DNA from: Nilaparvata lugens
Taxonomy: Eukaryota; Arthropoda; Insecta; Hemiptera; Delphacidae
Reading direction: 5' to 3'
Assembly (NCBI RefSeq): GCF_014356525.2
Contig: NC_052518.1
Location: 98,477,422 to 98,541,421, forward strand
Length of the DNA: 64,000 nt
The notes under the pieces were generated by a model, which was not told where the DNA came from, searched no databases, and was given only the letters and a program-made list of their open reading frames with translations. The position numbers and the translations under genes were made by a program. Shown one piece after another: positions 31,090-42,666 of the stretch. Position 1 is the first letter of the stretch. Each line of letters begins with the position of its first letter.

Positions 31090-33707
31090 TGTCACAAAGT
31101 GAATTTTTGTGACGGATAGAGAGCCGTCGACTAGTGAAAAATTAGCGAATCTATTCTGTTTTAGAATAGGAATAGGATCGACTGCCGGATATATTTTGTT
31201 AGACTTGTAGTTGTATATGCATTATCACCATCGCCGTCAACCCCTTTAAATCATCAGCAGCGGATTCATCTAACCAGATATTTCCAGATCTTGTTTACCA
31301 CTCTAAGCGGCTACCGAGTCGGGTTGGTATCGCTCTTCATGAAATTTCTGGAATAGAAATATTGTTTACCGGCCTGAATTAGTGTAGCAATTACTATCAT
31401 TGTCATCATTTGCTGCACCCTTAGCATCAGGAGCAGCTGAATCAAACCCTGTCACATGACCAGTGGCGTGATCGTCTTTTCAGACTCTCATTGGTTAGGA
31501 AGCTCTTTTCCCCCGGCCTCCTAATTTTCAGCGACCCGGTGCAGCTTCGAGAAGACCTGGGAGAGGGCAGTTGTTCGGTGAACGGGTTCGTGTACGGCTG
31601 CGTTCCGAGCGGCGCTCCTAATAGTGGTGTACTAGAGGGCTAATATTCTATTCTGTATTTTAGTGAATGGAATATTGTATGTCGAATTGCCGACTGTATT
31701 TGAAGATAGAACTTCCTGGGGGATTTTCTTTCTTGTTGGTTATTTTTCCTAAATTCGTATCACTGGGGGTGAACGAGTTATCCTTGGTTTTGAAACCTGT
31801 AAGGGATCTCAAGTTTGTGTTACAAATAGTTGAGTGGGAAATTTAGCTAGGCTCTTATAGCGGGTTATTTTTGAGTACTTAATTTATAAGTCTCGACTCT
31901 GTCGCTTCACGACGTTTTTAATTATAATACGGGAAGTGGGAATCGGTTCGCTATTCTCCGTATCAGTATCCACGTCATTTCAGGTAATTGTATGTCAGGA
32001 CTGGTAGTCCGTATATTTTTCCTTCTCTGTAGTAAGGTGGCCTTTAGTTTAAAGAGTAATTTTTCTCCAATTAATTTTTATTCTTGTGGGAAAATCCCTG
32101 TTCCTTTTGAGAATAGTTTTCTCGATTAATTTTTATCCTTGTAGAGAAATTATTATCATTTATGGTAAATTTTCCTTGCTTAGTTTTCATACTATAGAGT
32201 GGCCCAGTATTTTAACTTTTCTTAGCAGTTTCTGACTTGCTGTATACCTAGTAGGAAATTCCAATCATTTCCTTGAGAACTCAGGTACAGCTTGAGTTCG
32301 TCCTTGTCGAAGTTGGTAGACTGCGACGCCCTTTCTCTTTCTTTCTCTTCACTTTCCCTATTCTAAAATCCTTCTAGCTCTCAGGTACAGCTTGAGGACT
32401 TCCTCGCCGAAGTTTCTAGACTGCGGCATCCTTTCTCTTAATTCTTCCTGTGTTAAAATCCTTCCTGATCTCAGTTCCAGATTCGAGATCGTCCTAGTCG
32501 CGGGTTTTCAGACCCGCGAATCCTTTCTAAAATTCTTAGAAACCTGTCTTCTTTAATAGCAAATATTATTTGCTGGCTTTACCTGTGGAAAATTCACGAA
32601 TTTTCCCGTGATCTCAGTTGCAAATTAGAGATCGATCTTGTGGTAGTCCTTAGACTGGCAATTACTTGGAAAAGTCTATTGAAATCTTTTCCTGAATTAG
32701 GAGTCTCTGACTCGATATTTTCCTTGTGGAAAATCCTGGAAGAATCCTTTCCTACCCTGACAACGACAGACTGTTGTCTTCCCGATATTATTCTACAGAC
32801 TGTGTCTGTGAAAAATCTTTTCTATCCTCTCATAATAGTCGACATACTGACTATTAATTTAAAAGCGTTTCGGACGATTGAGAGTGATTCCCATACCCTT
32901 AAGGGCAGTCACAGATTGGCCCTTAATAACCGGCGCGCAGTCATCAGATTAGCGCAGAAATCCTGTTTAGCAGTTTCAGAATTGCTGAAAATCCTTTCGC
33001 AGCTGCAGGCTCGCGACTCAGAAATCCCACACCTCAAACCTTATCCTCTAAATTTTAATTACCACATAATTGAAATTGATATACTGTATTTAGCTAGCAG
33101 GTCCAGCCTGCTGAGAGCTAGAGCGCAATTCTCAGATTGCGGATTATTGAGCAGACATTTATTTGCTGTAGAGAATAATAATCTTATTATTGATTCTCTG
33201 TTCCCTATACCCTATACCGTGCCCTATTTAACTACATCTTATAACTCCATAGTTCCGTCATACCTTTACCCCATAGCTCTCACCTTAAACCCTATTGAAA
33301 AACCACATCCCGGGCTTGCAGGTACAGCTTGCTCGCCGTCAATTCGCAGTTGGTTCAGATTGCGTACTACCTTTATAAATAGAATTATTGGTAGGGATCT
33401 GATAGTCAGATCCGTCTCCTTGTATAGGGTTATCTTAATATCCCTTAACACCCACCCTGTATTTCAAAGGCCGAGGGCCGAATCGGCCAGCAACGGCACG
33501 GGCAAACACTCTTCCCCTGAAAGAAAAAAATCTCGCGAAAGAAGCAGAGGGTAAAGAATCAGGATAGAGGGAGAAGTGTAGGTCCGGTAACTCCACCTGT
33601 CAGTACGGCTACTGACCCCGACCCATATCCGACTGTAGCTAGTCCGCGTTGTAGCAATACTTCGCAATTATTAGGAAACCTAGAGGGTGGAATAGGTCAT
33701 GCTAATA
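31090..33707 (+). repeat. 3' LTR of the gag-only element
   Basis: Same length as the 5' LTR and offset by 5,365 bp throughout. The single difference noticed (G at 32841) falls in a hairpin loop, leaving the stem intact. The LTR ends at CTAATA and is followed by the GTAA duplication. Confidence 0.9.
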
Positions 33708-33711
33708 GTAA

Positions 33712-34310
33712 GCTTTGTGGAGTTCTGGAGAGCAGTAGGCTTATTTTGTTATGTTCTCTCATAGAAAAAGGTAACGTTATTGAAATAATCATTATTAGTT
33801 TATTTATGTACAATGGCATCATTGGTTTCTGGTATTATTCACAAAGCGGACATCTTCTAAAAAACAAGTAAACATTCTATGAAATAGTAATTATTATTAA
33901 ACGAAAATCCCAATTAAGACTTCTGCTACTGCAAATATTGACAACAGGGTTATTTAATTGGGATTTTCGATCAATAATTATTATTTATTTATTTGCATTT
34001 GAACAAATGCAACTTCCAATTTATTTCCATCTGTATTCTATGAAATAGTCTCCATTCATTAAAATTATCATATTCTGAGTATGTAGTTTCCCAATGAATA
34101 CCAGATAGAATATTGTACATGTTCTAATCTTGTAATACTTCAAATTTCTTAAGAAGAATCAAAACGTGACATTATTTCCATAAAACGTATACTGAGAAAT
34201 AAAACAAAAGAAAATCTAATAAGAGCAATGAATAGATTAGAAATAATTTATTCAAAGCAGATAATTTCATTCATTTCCTAACGCAGCAAGGATGATAAAA
34301 TCTTCGAAAT
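33712..34310. other. spacer with a foldback palindrome
   Basis: AT-rich DNA. Two arms, CGAAAATCCCAATTAA (33902-33917) and its complement TTAATTGGGATTTTCG (33954-33969), extend outward over AT-rich sequence to about 33888 and 33983. They form a palindrome of about 96 bp that may be a tiny MITE. The string TCTATGAAATAGT occurs twice nearby (about 33876 and 34036). Confidence 0.7.
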
Positions 34311-34320
34311 TTTTCCTCAG

Positions 34321-34827
34321 GCTCATATATATGCGGCTGAGGTTGTCGCCGTTCGCGAGGACGCGAGGGCCCGTCAGGTGCTGCTCGAAAACAAGATCGA
34401 TGACCAGGAGCAGTACCAGCGGCGCAACAATGTGCGAATTTTTGGCGTGGAGGAGGTGAGGGGTGAGGACGTGACAGCCATCGTGACTGAAATATGCCGC
34501 GACAAGCTCAACGTGAATATAGACCCTGCACTGATTGACCGATGCCATCGCTCCGGCCGTGTTGTCGATCCAAGGCCCGGCGAGCCGCGGCCTAGGCCGC
34601 GTCCGATACTGGTAAAGTTTATCAGTTATCAGACAAAACGTGCCGTTCTCTCCGTGCGGTGGCAGCTGAAGGGGTCCTCGATCACCATCCGTGAGGACCT
34701 CACTCGGAAGCGGAACAGCTTCTATCGCGAGGTGGCTGCTCGTGTGGGCCAAGCAAACGCCTGGACTGTTGATGGTACGGTAAAGTGGAGGGAGGGGGAT
34801 AGAATTATGTTTCAGAGAAATTTCTGA
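34321..34827 (+). pseudogene. LINE ORF1, N-terminally truncated
   Basis: The frame is open from about 34282 but reads as ORF1 only from about 34321. It contains the coiled-coil end and the characteristic block QRRNNVRIFGVEE, followed by IDRCHRSGR, RPILVKFISYQTKR, SITIREDLTRKRNSFYREV and WTVDGTVKWREGD. This is the RRM-like nucleic-acid-binding region plus C-terminal domain of L1/CR1-type ORF1 proteins, which coat the element RNA. The normal start and N-terminal coiled coil are missing; no ATG precedes the conserved part. The C-terminus is intact. Confidence 0.75.
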
Positions 34828-35779
34828 TAAATTTAGTAGAAGCTGAACTATGAAATTGAATTTAGAAATCGTAGTATCTATATTTCTGTGAAAGACTTAT
34901 CATTGGTTTATTATTATTTGATTCATTTTCCATTTTTCACTAATTTTTTAAAATATTTTTATTCATTACTTTTCTTTGTTCTCCTTATTAATTCTATATT
35001 TTTCTGAAATTTTAAATTATCGAGTAAAAATTTGTTCTGTCTTATATAAGATAGAACACATTTACAAGACGGAACACAGTTTATCAGATCAAAATTGGGT
35101 TTGTTCGCCATAATGAAATACTTTGTTTGCCATAATACTGTACGATTTAATGATTGATAATTATTTTTCTAAAACACAAGAATAGGTAGATAGTAATCTG
35201 TCTACAATTTTCTTACAACTTAGATGATATACACTCTTATAGCCTAAAATAATTACAGATTCTATCTGATTTATCTTTCATGCGGTTTATCTTCCCACTA
35301 TTATTCATTACTTTTCTGCTCTCACTAATCAATATATTATTGGATCTCTCTCCTTTTCTCCTTCTCTCTCTCTTCTACTCTCTCTCACACTACATTTTCA
35401 TATTTTTTCTGCTCCCAATCTATTCTATTTACCTGAGGATTGTCGTGATTGCTCTTATCTGTTATCTGTAATAGTGGACTCGGTTCACACTATCTTTTAT
35501 TCCGTTTGACTCTCGCATTGATCGACATCCTACAGTCTTCTAGTTTACTGTGTATCTAATCTTGAACTGAAATACTTTTGATCTGTCATTAGTTTTCTCT
35601 TTCACAATTATTTTCACAAAAACCGAATTAGAACCCAATTTTATCTTTTAGGAGCCGAACAGCTCAAGCCTGTAGCTAGCGTTCCGACTCATTGCTTACT
35701 GCTGTACATTACTTTGTTTTTTATCTCTCCATTTTAATATAGCGTTATCTTATCGTTTCATAGCGCTCGACTTCTTCAC
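34828..35779 (+). other. LINE inter-ORF spacer
   Basis: T-rich, pyrimidine-rich sequence with no motif-bearing frame. The short open frame at 35280-35471 is low-complexity leucine/phenylalanine sequence. Confidence 0.5.
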
Positions 35780-38700
35780 TTGATTATTTTCTTCTTCTAT
35801 TCTCTTATGATTTCTATATTTCTTCTATCATTTCCTTCTTTGTGTGTGTGTCAGTATGAATGTAGTAATTGTCTTTTTGTAGCTTCTCATTGTTTCGCCG
35901 ATTCACCCCCTCTTCTGCCTTGCTGCTTCGTCGCAGCCACCTTGTCTATACAGCAGGATGACGGCGCGGCCGCGCTGAGTGTCGGCGATTCCCTCAAGCG
36001 GGCATTCTCTCCTTTCCCGGATCGACTTAAGATCGCTCATGTTAATGCGCAATCCCTTCTCTGTCATATAGATGAATTTAGGCACACTTTCGAGGGCAAA
36101 GATTGTGACATCATTCTTGTATCCAAGACCTGGCTGAAACCGACAATCCCTAATCGACTTGTTGCACTCGAGGATTATGTGCTCATTCGGAATGACCGGC
36201 TACACAAGAATGGTGGAGGGGTTGCCGCGTTTGTCAAGCGTTCTCTGCTGCCTGTTCATAAGTTTTCCTCTGATACCTCCCGTGCAGCTAGACCTGAATA
36301 CATGTTTATTGAGGTTAAGTGTAACGGAGTTAAAATGTTAATAGCAGTTTGCTACAGGCCGCCTCATATTGGGTATATGTCAGAATTTGAGGAAGCACTA
36401 CTTGAGCTGATGGTGCCCTATGAACATGTGGCTATCATGGGTGACTTCAAACTGACTTACTTGGACCTGATACTCATGACAAAATACAACTGACCACTAT
36501 GTTTTTTGCGAATGGTGTGACCTTGCTGCCTCTCCAAGCTACGCACCATACATCCACTTCGGACACATTGCTTGATCTTATTGCAGTTGCCGATGTGAGA
36601 GCAGCTGTGTGCCATGGGCAGATCCCCTTTCCAGGCCTCTCTGCGCATGATATGATATTCCTAGTTTATAATATTAGGAGGCCTAAACCTAAACCAAAAA
36701 TAATCACTTATAGAAATTACAAGAATATAAACTACCACAATTTGTTCAATGATGCAATTAACCTTGACTGGTTACAGATATTCCAAACTAACAATGTTAA
36801 TGTTATGTTGGACATTCTTAACCACAATATAGTTTCTCTTTTTGAAAAACATGTTCCTTTAAAAAATCGCAGAGTAACCAGAGATCCTGCTCCATGGCTC
36901 ACAGATGAGATACGCCAGCTAATGAGGGATCGAGATTATTGGTGCAAAATTGCAAGAGCTTCAAAAAGCCCCAATGATTTCAATCATTATAAGCGTTTGA
37001 GGAACTCTTGCAAGCAAACAATTAGAAATGTGAAAGCTACATTCTATCGTAACTTGATCTCCTCAAAGCGATCATCATCTTCATCTCTTTGGCGTGCTCT
37101 GAGGGGGATTGGGGCTGGCAAGGAGAGGCAGGTACCGACTGTTGCTCACTCGCTGGATGATCTCAATGACTTCTTCACTGACATCCCTGTGGGTTTGGAC
37201 CAAGCTCGTGCTCACTTTGACTCTCTGCCTGATTTTCATCCCAATGAGGACTTCTACTTCTCCAATGTCACGGAGCAAGAGGTCTTCTTAGCTGTTCAAC
37301 GAGTGAAGAGTAATGCTGTTGGTGCAGACGGTATCCCGATTAAGTTCATCAAAATTATCCTTCCTTTTATCCTCCCATTTCTCACCCATTTGATCAATAC
37401 CTCACTTTTAACGTCCGTTTTTCCTAATGACTGGAAGCTATCTATAGTGATTCCCTTGAACAAGATCCCTAACCCTCTCTCTCCATCAGATTACAGGCCT
37501 ATAAGCTTATTGCCCGTTTTGTCCAAGGTTCTGGAAATTATCGTTCACTCCCAATTAAGCTCATTTATCCATGGTTCTGGATTGATTGGTGACTTTCAAT
37601 CGGGGTTCCGTAGTGGTCATAGCACCACCGCTGCACTCCTGAGAGTCACTGATGACATTCGTAGGGCTATGGATGGTAGAGAGCTAACAGTTCTAGTCCT
37701 AATAGATTTTAGTAAGGCATTCGATAGCATTTTCCATCCCACTTTACTCTATAAACTCAGAAACTTAGGTTTTTCCAACTCCACTGTGGCATGGGTGAGG
37801 TCCTATCTTCAGGGCCGGTGTCAGTGTGTGAGAGTCGGGGATGCCTCTTCACGGTCGCGTGAAGTGAACAGAGGAGTTCCTCAGGGTTCGGTATTGGGTC
37901 CTCTGCTGTTCAGCATCTACATAAATGACGTGACAAGCACTCTACTCACGACCAGACATCACCTGTATGCCGACGACTTGCAAGTATACCGGCACCGCAA
38001 GAAAAATGACTTCGACGTCACAGTTGATGAAGTCAATGCTGACTTGACTTGTTTGGTACGATGGACTGAGAATAATGGACTGAAAATTAACGAAACTAAA
38101 TCAAAATCAATAGTCATAGGTTATTCAAGACTTTTAAACACACTTGACATAACTAACGGACCATTTATAAAATTGAATAACATACAATTGCAATACAGTT
38201 CTGACGTGAAAAATCTAGGACTTACAATGACAAGGACTCTTGACTGGACCAGCCACGTGACTCAGACTTGTAACAGGGTCATTGGGGGGATTATGACATT
38301 GAAGAGGATCTCTGACTTCATTCCCTTTTCAACGAAGGTTATGTTGGTCAAGACTCTGATCTTCCCGATCTTCAACTACTGTGACATTGTGACTCTTGAC
38401 ATGACAGTTCAACTTCTGCAGAGGATGCAGCATGCACATAATTACTGTGTTCGCTTTATCTTTAACCTGAGACGTGACGACCATGTAACTGAATACTTTA
38501 ACAGACTTGAACTTATGAAGCTGCGTGAGAGTAGATCACATCATGCTTTGTGCTTCCTCTATAAGATATTGAAAACTAAAACCCCTAAGTATCTGGCAGT
38601 AGAGTACCGTTACTTGGGTGACTTTGGTCGTGGAGGAACGCGGCATGGATCCCATCTGCTGGCTGTCCCAACACATAGGACTGTTATGTACAACAAGTCG

Positions 38701-38832
38701 TTCCTTGTGACAGCCTGTAGTTTGTGGAATTCTCTGCCTGCTGAGCTAAGGCTTGTTGAGGGACATCGTCGGTTCGGTGCGGCTGTCTTGCGGTGGATCA
38801 GAGGTGGTGGACTCGGCTGGAATGTTCACTAA
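35780..38832 (+). pseudogene. LINE ORF2: APE endonuclease and reverse transcriptase, one frameshift
   Basis: Part 1 (35780-36490) holds the AP-endonuclease domain from about 36026 (LKIAHVNAQSL, then AVCYRPPH and MGDF). Part 2 (36499-38832, 777 aa) continues the domain and carries the RT. Its motifs are DYRPISLLPVLSKVLE, FRSGHSTTAAL, IDFSKAFD (D403), RGVPQGSVLGPLLFSIYIND and HLYADDLQVY (YADD 490-493). The C-terminal region ends near TACSLWNSLPAELR, as in CR1/Jockey LINEs. A single missing base at about 36450 breaks the frame. The usual catalytic glutamate of the S-E-T-W-L motif is lysine (SKTWL, codon 36125-36127). The RT half is free of stops. The true start codon is uncertain; 35780 is only the first one available. 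Confidence 0.85.
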
Positions 38833-38840
38833 ATCTTAAC

Positions 38841-38864
38841 GTGTGTGTTAGTGTGTGTGTGTGT

Positions 38865-38944
<80 letters not shown>
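38841..38944. repeat. (GT)n microsatellite in the LINE 3' UTR
   Basis: About 100 bp of GT repeats with a few interruptions, starting 9 bp after the ORF2 stop. Confidence 0.95.
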
Positions 38945-38946
<2 letters not shown>

Positions 38947-39304
38947 TTTTCTCCCTTCTTTAATTTATTCCTCTCTTTCTTCTTTTTTCTTCTATCGAAA
39001 TGATCTATGGATTTTGAACTGACGTTTCTTCCGTTTTCACTTTTCAGTTTTCTCTTTTTCTCATTGTATTATTTTCACTGATTCAAATTAGAAAGAAATT
39101 TTGTTTTTTTTTTCTTTCTTTCATTCGCTATTTGAAAATTTTATTATTTTGTAAATTGTTTTATTTTATCTTATAATCTTTGATGTATAGTGTTTTAATT
39201 TTACTTAGAATTGTATTGGAGGGTTAAGTGTAAGAGAGGGCCGGCTGCGCCCTAACTTCGCCCTCCTAGGTTTTTAATAAAGGCAGCTAATCAATCAATC
39301 AATC

Positions 39305-39541
39305 AATATATATTTTATATAAGTAGAATATTAATAGTTTCATTCCCTATATTACAATGCTTTATAAAGAAATAATTCTTGTTTGAAATTGACTTTGAAA
39401 TTCAATCAGAATCATCAATTTCTCACAATATTTAGATGGAAATGCAACTGCCTATAATGAGATACCATAGTCAGTATCAGAAGTCCGTATCTGGAAGGTC
39501 AGTATCTGTTAGAAAAAACGGGTTTGTGATCCTTGTATGAG
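39305..39541. other. spacer between LINE and gypsy copy B
   Basis: AT-rich; no feature seen. Confidence 0.4.
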
Positions 39542-41024
39542 TCATGAACCACAAGGTTTGACATACCCCCAAACATCAGTTCCTTCTTTAAGAAGAGAAA
39601 TAATTTTTTTTCAACTTTGAAAACTAAAAGCTGATCAGACAGTTTTGGCTGACAGAGTAAAAACGCTGAGGAGAGGTAGAAGTGGGGCTAGCATTCTAGT
39701 CTCCCCTCCAGCCAGCTAGTGGAAAAAGCTTTCCACTTTTCTTCTGAATAATTTCACACACTTTTTTTTCATCGCCTACCTCCTGGGACAGACCGAGCTC
39801 CCCCGTGGCTGGACATCCCCATGGCAACTTAGGATGGACATCAACTGTATAACGGTATCGTTCCACATTCAATTTATTTTTTCTATATTGTTTTGATTTT
39901 AGGAATTCCAAATAATTTATAAAAGAATAATGTTTTTTGAACTGTCAAATAACTTGTTTAAATAAAAAACACAATAATCTAACGTTTTGAAAAAACATTG
40001 GCAACAAGTTTATTTTATTTTTTTTTAAATTGATTAAATGCTCAAAATTTCATAACCCTCATTAATTGTTCTGTATTAGAATAGTTGTAGCATAACTAAT
40101 TATATTAAAACAAAATATGTTAAAATTCACATTTAAAACAAACAGAAATTTCTTCTTTTAAATAAAATAAATCTGACTCCTGAAAAAAAAATGTTTTTCT
40201 TTCAAATTCCAAAAACATCTAGTTTATAATATAAAAAAAACCAACTGCTTTTGCTCTACCTTTAAATGCTACGCAACAACAATTTACAGTGTTCCCGTCT
40301 GGGAACTGGTGGATCGCCCCCTTTTATTACTTTACAAACAGGTCACCAATCATTTATTACAAATGATGGATATCACAGTTCAATCAATTTAATGTTACAA
40401 ATGGTGGAGGTTACGCCGAGCTTATTTCTGCATTACACAAATAAATTAATAAGGTAATAATAAAAACATTAATGCAGATTAATCTAACGTTAAATGTTGG
40501 ACTTTCCCCGTCCCTCAAATTATAAAATACATAAATGTTTGCAAACCTCAAATCAAAAGCTCTTGTACTCAAACTAAATTTAATAGAACTAAAAACTGGC
40601 GTTTCATCAGTGAATTAATTCTGCATATTTATACATTATTAATTCTGTGAATTAATACATAATAGCAAACCATTTTGAATGAATTTTTATTACAGGAAAA
40701 AAGTGTATTGTTATTTCGAAGTAAGTTGTGTTTTCAATGAATGTTTTATTTCAATGCCAAGGCTATTAACTATCTGAGCCCACTAATTGATGAAATATTG
40801 AGTGCAAATGCTATATACATTTTTATTTGAATTATTATTATATATATTGTCATTGAATAGCAGTCAACGCCATGAGCGTGAGAAGAGTCATCCTACAGTT
40901 ATTTCTTATTGTATTTTATTGCTTTCTATTGTTTCGTGCCTGACCTAGATCAATCATCCAGCTATACTGCATGTTATACATATGTATAAAATGTATCTCG
41001 TTTTTATGAATTGTGCTAGGAAAT

Positions 41025-42640
41025 ATGTCCTCAACTACTTTAACTGACTTGCGTACTGTTCAAACTTCCAAACTTAATTTGGAAACAGCAAAAAAATTAT
41101 CGCAGGAGTACAACCTTTACATTCCCGCTAATGCTGATCCGCTAATGCTGTGTTTGTCCGCTCAAATCTTCGTCTTATTAAAGAAAGTTTCAGTGATATT
41201 TTAGAATATCAGAAAGAGCGTGATGGAGCGATTCAATACATTATAGATCGAGTCCCACTTTCAGATACGTTAAAAGATAGCTATCCCGGTTTATATGTCC
41301 TTGAAAACTACTTAAGAAGAAATTTCAGACTAGCAAGCGCAGGAGAACAAAGCCTTGAAAATACACCAAATAAACTATTAACACCTTCTGCCAGAAAAAC
41401 TAACGTATTTTTTCCCCCTGAACCAATTAAAACAAATTCATGTACTCAAACAGAAAGTTTCACTACAGATTTTTACACTCAAACCGAAACAATTAATACC
41501 TATACGAATTCTTGCATCCCAACCGAAACACTTGAAAAATATTCAGATAAAGAAACCGAAATGGCTGACAGAAAGAGGCCTTTTATCACACCACCAACCT
41601 ATTTTGCTTCACCACACGAAAACATACATGACTTTTTCGGTAGTTTTAATAGGACCTCAAAGGCAAATTCATGGAGCTCAGAAGATTCCTTACTCTACTT
41701 ACTATTCTATCTAAAAGGCAGTGCCGCTCACTACTTTGACACTATAAGTGACAGATTACAAACACAAAATACTCTAAATTACGAAAACGTACAAAAGGAA
41801 ATGACAGAATACTTTGAACCAGTAGCACACATTGAAAAACTCGAAATCGAACTTGCAAACAGGAAAATGTCTCGTTCAGAAACAATACAGAATTACATGG
41901 CACACATACAATTTTTGTGTAGACAAATAGATCCACAAATGGGTGAAACGCGAAAAGTGAGGTACATAATGCGAGGACTTTTACCTCACATACTCGATAA
42001 AATTTGCATGTTACCAAATAACACAATGAAACAGCTCGAGGAAAACATTCAAAAATACGAACTGTCCCAGTTCATGACTGATGATCGGCTAGGGATTACA
42101 CAGCCTATCGGCAAAACTTTCGAACAAATTCAAAAACCAGAAGTCCAAACCGAAAAAATGGACAAACTAACAGAAAAATTGGAGAAATTAATCCAGCAAA
42201 CTGAACACGTTCATTTATTAAACATGAAATGTCTAGCTAACAACAACCAACCAGAAACAACACAGAACCAGGGATTTCATGAAAATCAGAAAACTGGGTA
42301 CCTCAACCAAAATAACAATCAAATCACAACTAGGAACCAGAATCCCAACCAACAGGCTTATAATAGATTCCATAACAGGGATTTCAAAAATATAAATCGC
42401 AGAGAACAGAACGGCTACAATAAACAGCCAAGACAGGAACCAGCGCGCACCTCTGAAAATAAAACACCTTGTGAAATTTGCCATTATACCAATCACACAA
42501 CAAAAGATTGTTTTCATAACGGTCTCACCAACCCAGAAGAGAAAAAGAAAGTAACGTGTGCTATATGTAACAAGCAGGGTCACAGCACAGATAGTTGTTA
42601 TTACAATAAATTGACAAATGCCAATTCAAAAAACGCATAA
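41025..42640 (+). pseudogene. gag of gypsy copy B
   Basis: An N-terminal piece starts at ATG 41025 (MSSTTLTDLRTVQTSKLN). The main frame, shifted relative to it, is open from about 41150 to 42640. The main frame holds a threonine/glutamate-rich stretch with repeated TQTE, the Gag core (HDFFGSFNRTSKANSWSSED, YLKGSAAHYFD, TEYFEPVAHIEKLEIELANR, MGETRKVRYIMRGLLP), a glutamine/asparagine-rich linker, and two CCHC zinc knuckles. The knuckles are CEICHYTNHTTKDC (frame residue 441) and CAICNKQGHSTDSC (470), which bind element RNA. The frame break near 41140 occurs at the same place in copy A. An internal ATG at 41561 could be an alternative start. Otherwise this gag is well preserved. Confidence 0.75.
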
Positions 42641-42666
42641 ATAGGACATCCAAAAACACTAGCGTA

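Larger units (their letters stand above)
25721..33711 (+). mobile_element. young gag-only LTR retrotransposon with 2.6-kb LTRs
   Basis: Two direct copies of 2,618 bp (25725-28342 and 31090-33707) flank a 2,747-bp interior. Only one difference was noticed between the copies: A at 27476 versus G at 32841. The element is bounded by the 4-bp direct repeat GTAA (25721-25724 and 33708-33711), which marks it as a genuine insertion. The interior holds an intact Gag-like ORF with degenerate protease folds and a scrap of pol, with no reverse transcriptase, RNase H core or integrase. It is therefore a non-autonomous derivative of a Ty3/gypsy-type element, mobilised recently with enzymes supplied in trans. 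The LTRs begin TGTCAC and end CTAATA rather than the usual CA. Confidence 0.9.
34310..39304 (+). mobile_element. LINE of the Jockey/CR1 group, 5'-truncated
   Basis: The element contains, in order, the C-terminal part of ORF1, a pyrimidine-rich spacer of about 950 bp, an endonuclease-RT ORF, and a 3' UTR with a (GT)n tract. It also has an AATAAA signal (39276-39281) and a tail of TCAA-type repeats (CTAATCAATCAATCAATCAA). The structured repeat tail instead of poly(A) suits CR1/Jockey/I-group LINEs. The 5' edge lies inside ORF1, as expected from incomplete reverse transcription. Confidence 0.85.

Noticed and set aside
30892..31119. A small env-like ORF before the 3' LTR
   Set aside because: The frame is short, low-complexity and runs into the LTR; no signal peptide plus membrane anchor pattern is convincing.
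34267..34752. Minus-strand frame of 161 codons opposite LINE ORF1
   Set aside because: It is a shadow of the GC-rich ORF1 coding strand, which has clear family motifs.
42233..42583. Minus-strand hydrophobic frame opposite gag
   Set aside because: It is antisense of the asparagine/glutamine-rich Gag linker; the apparent membrane character comes from complementing AAC/CAA codons.
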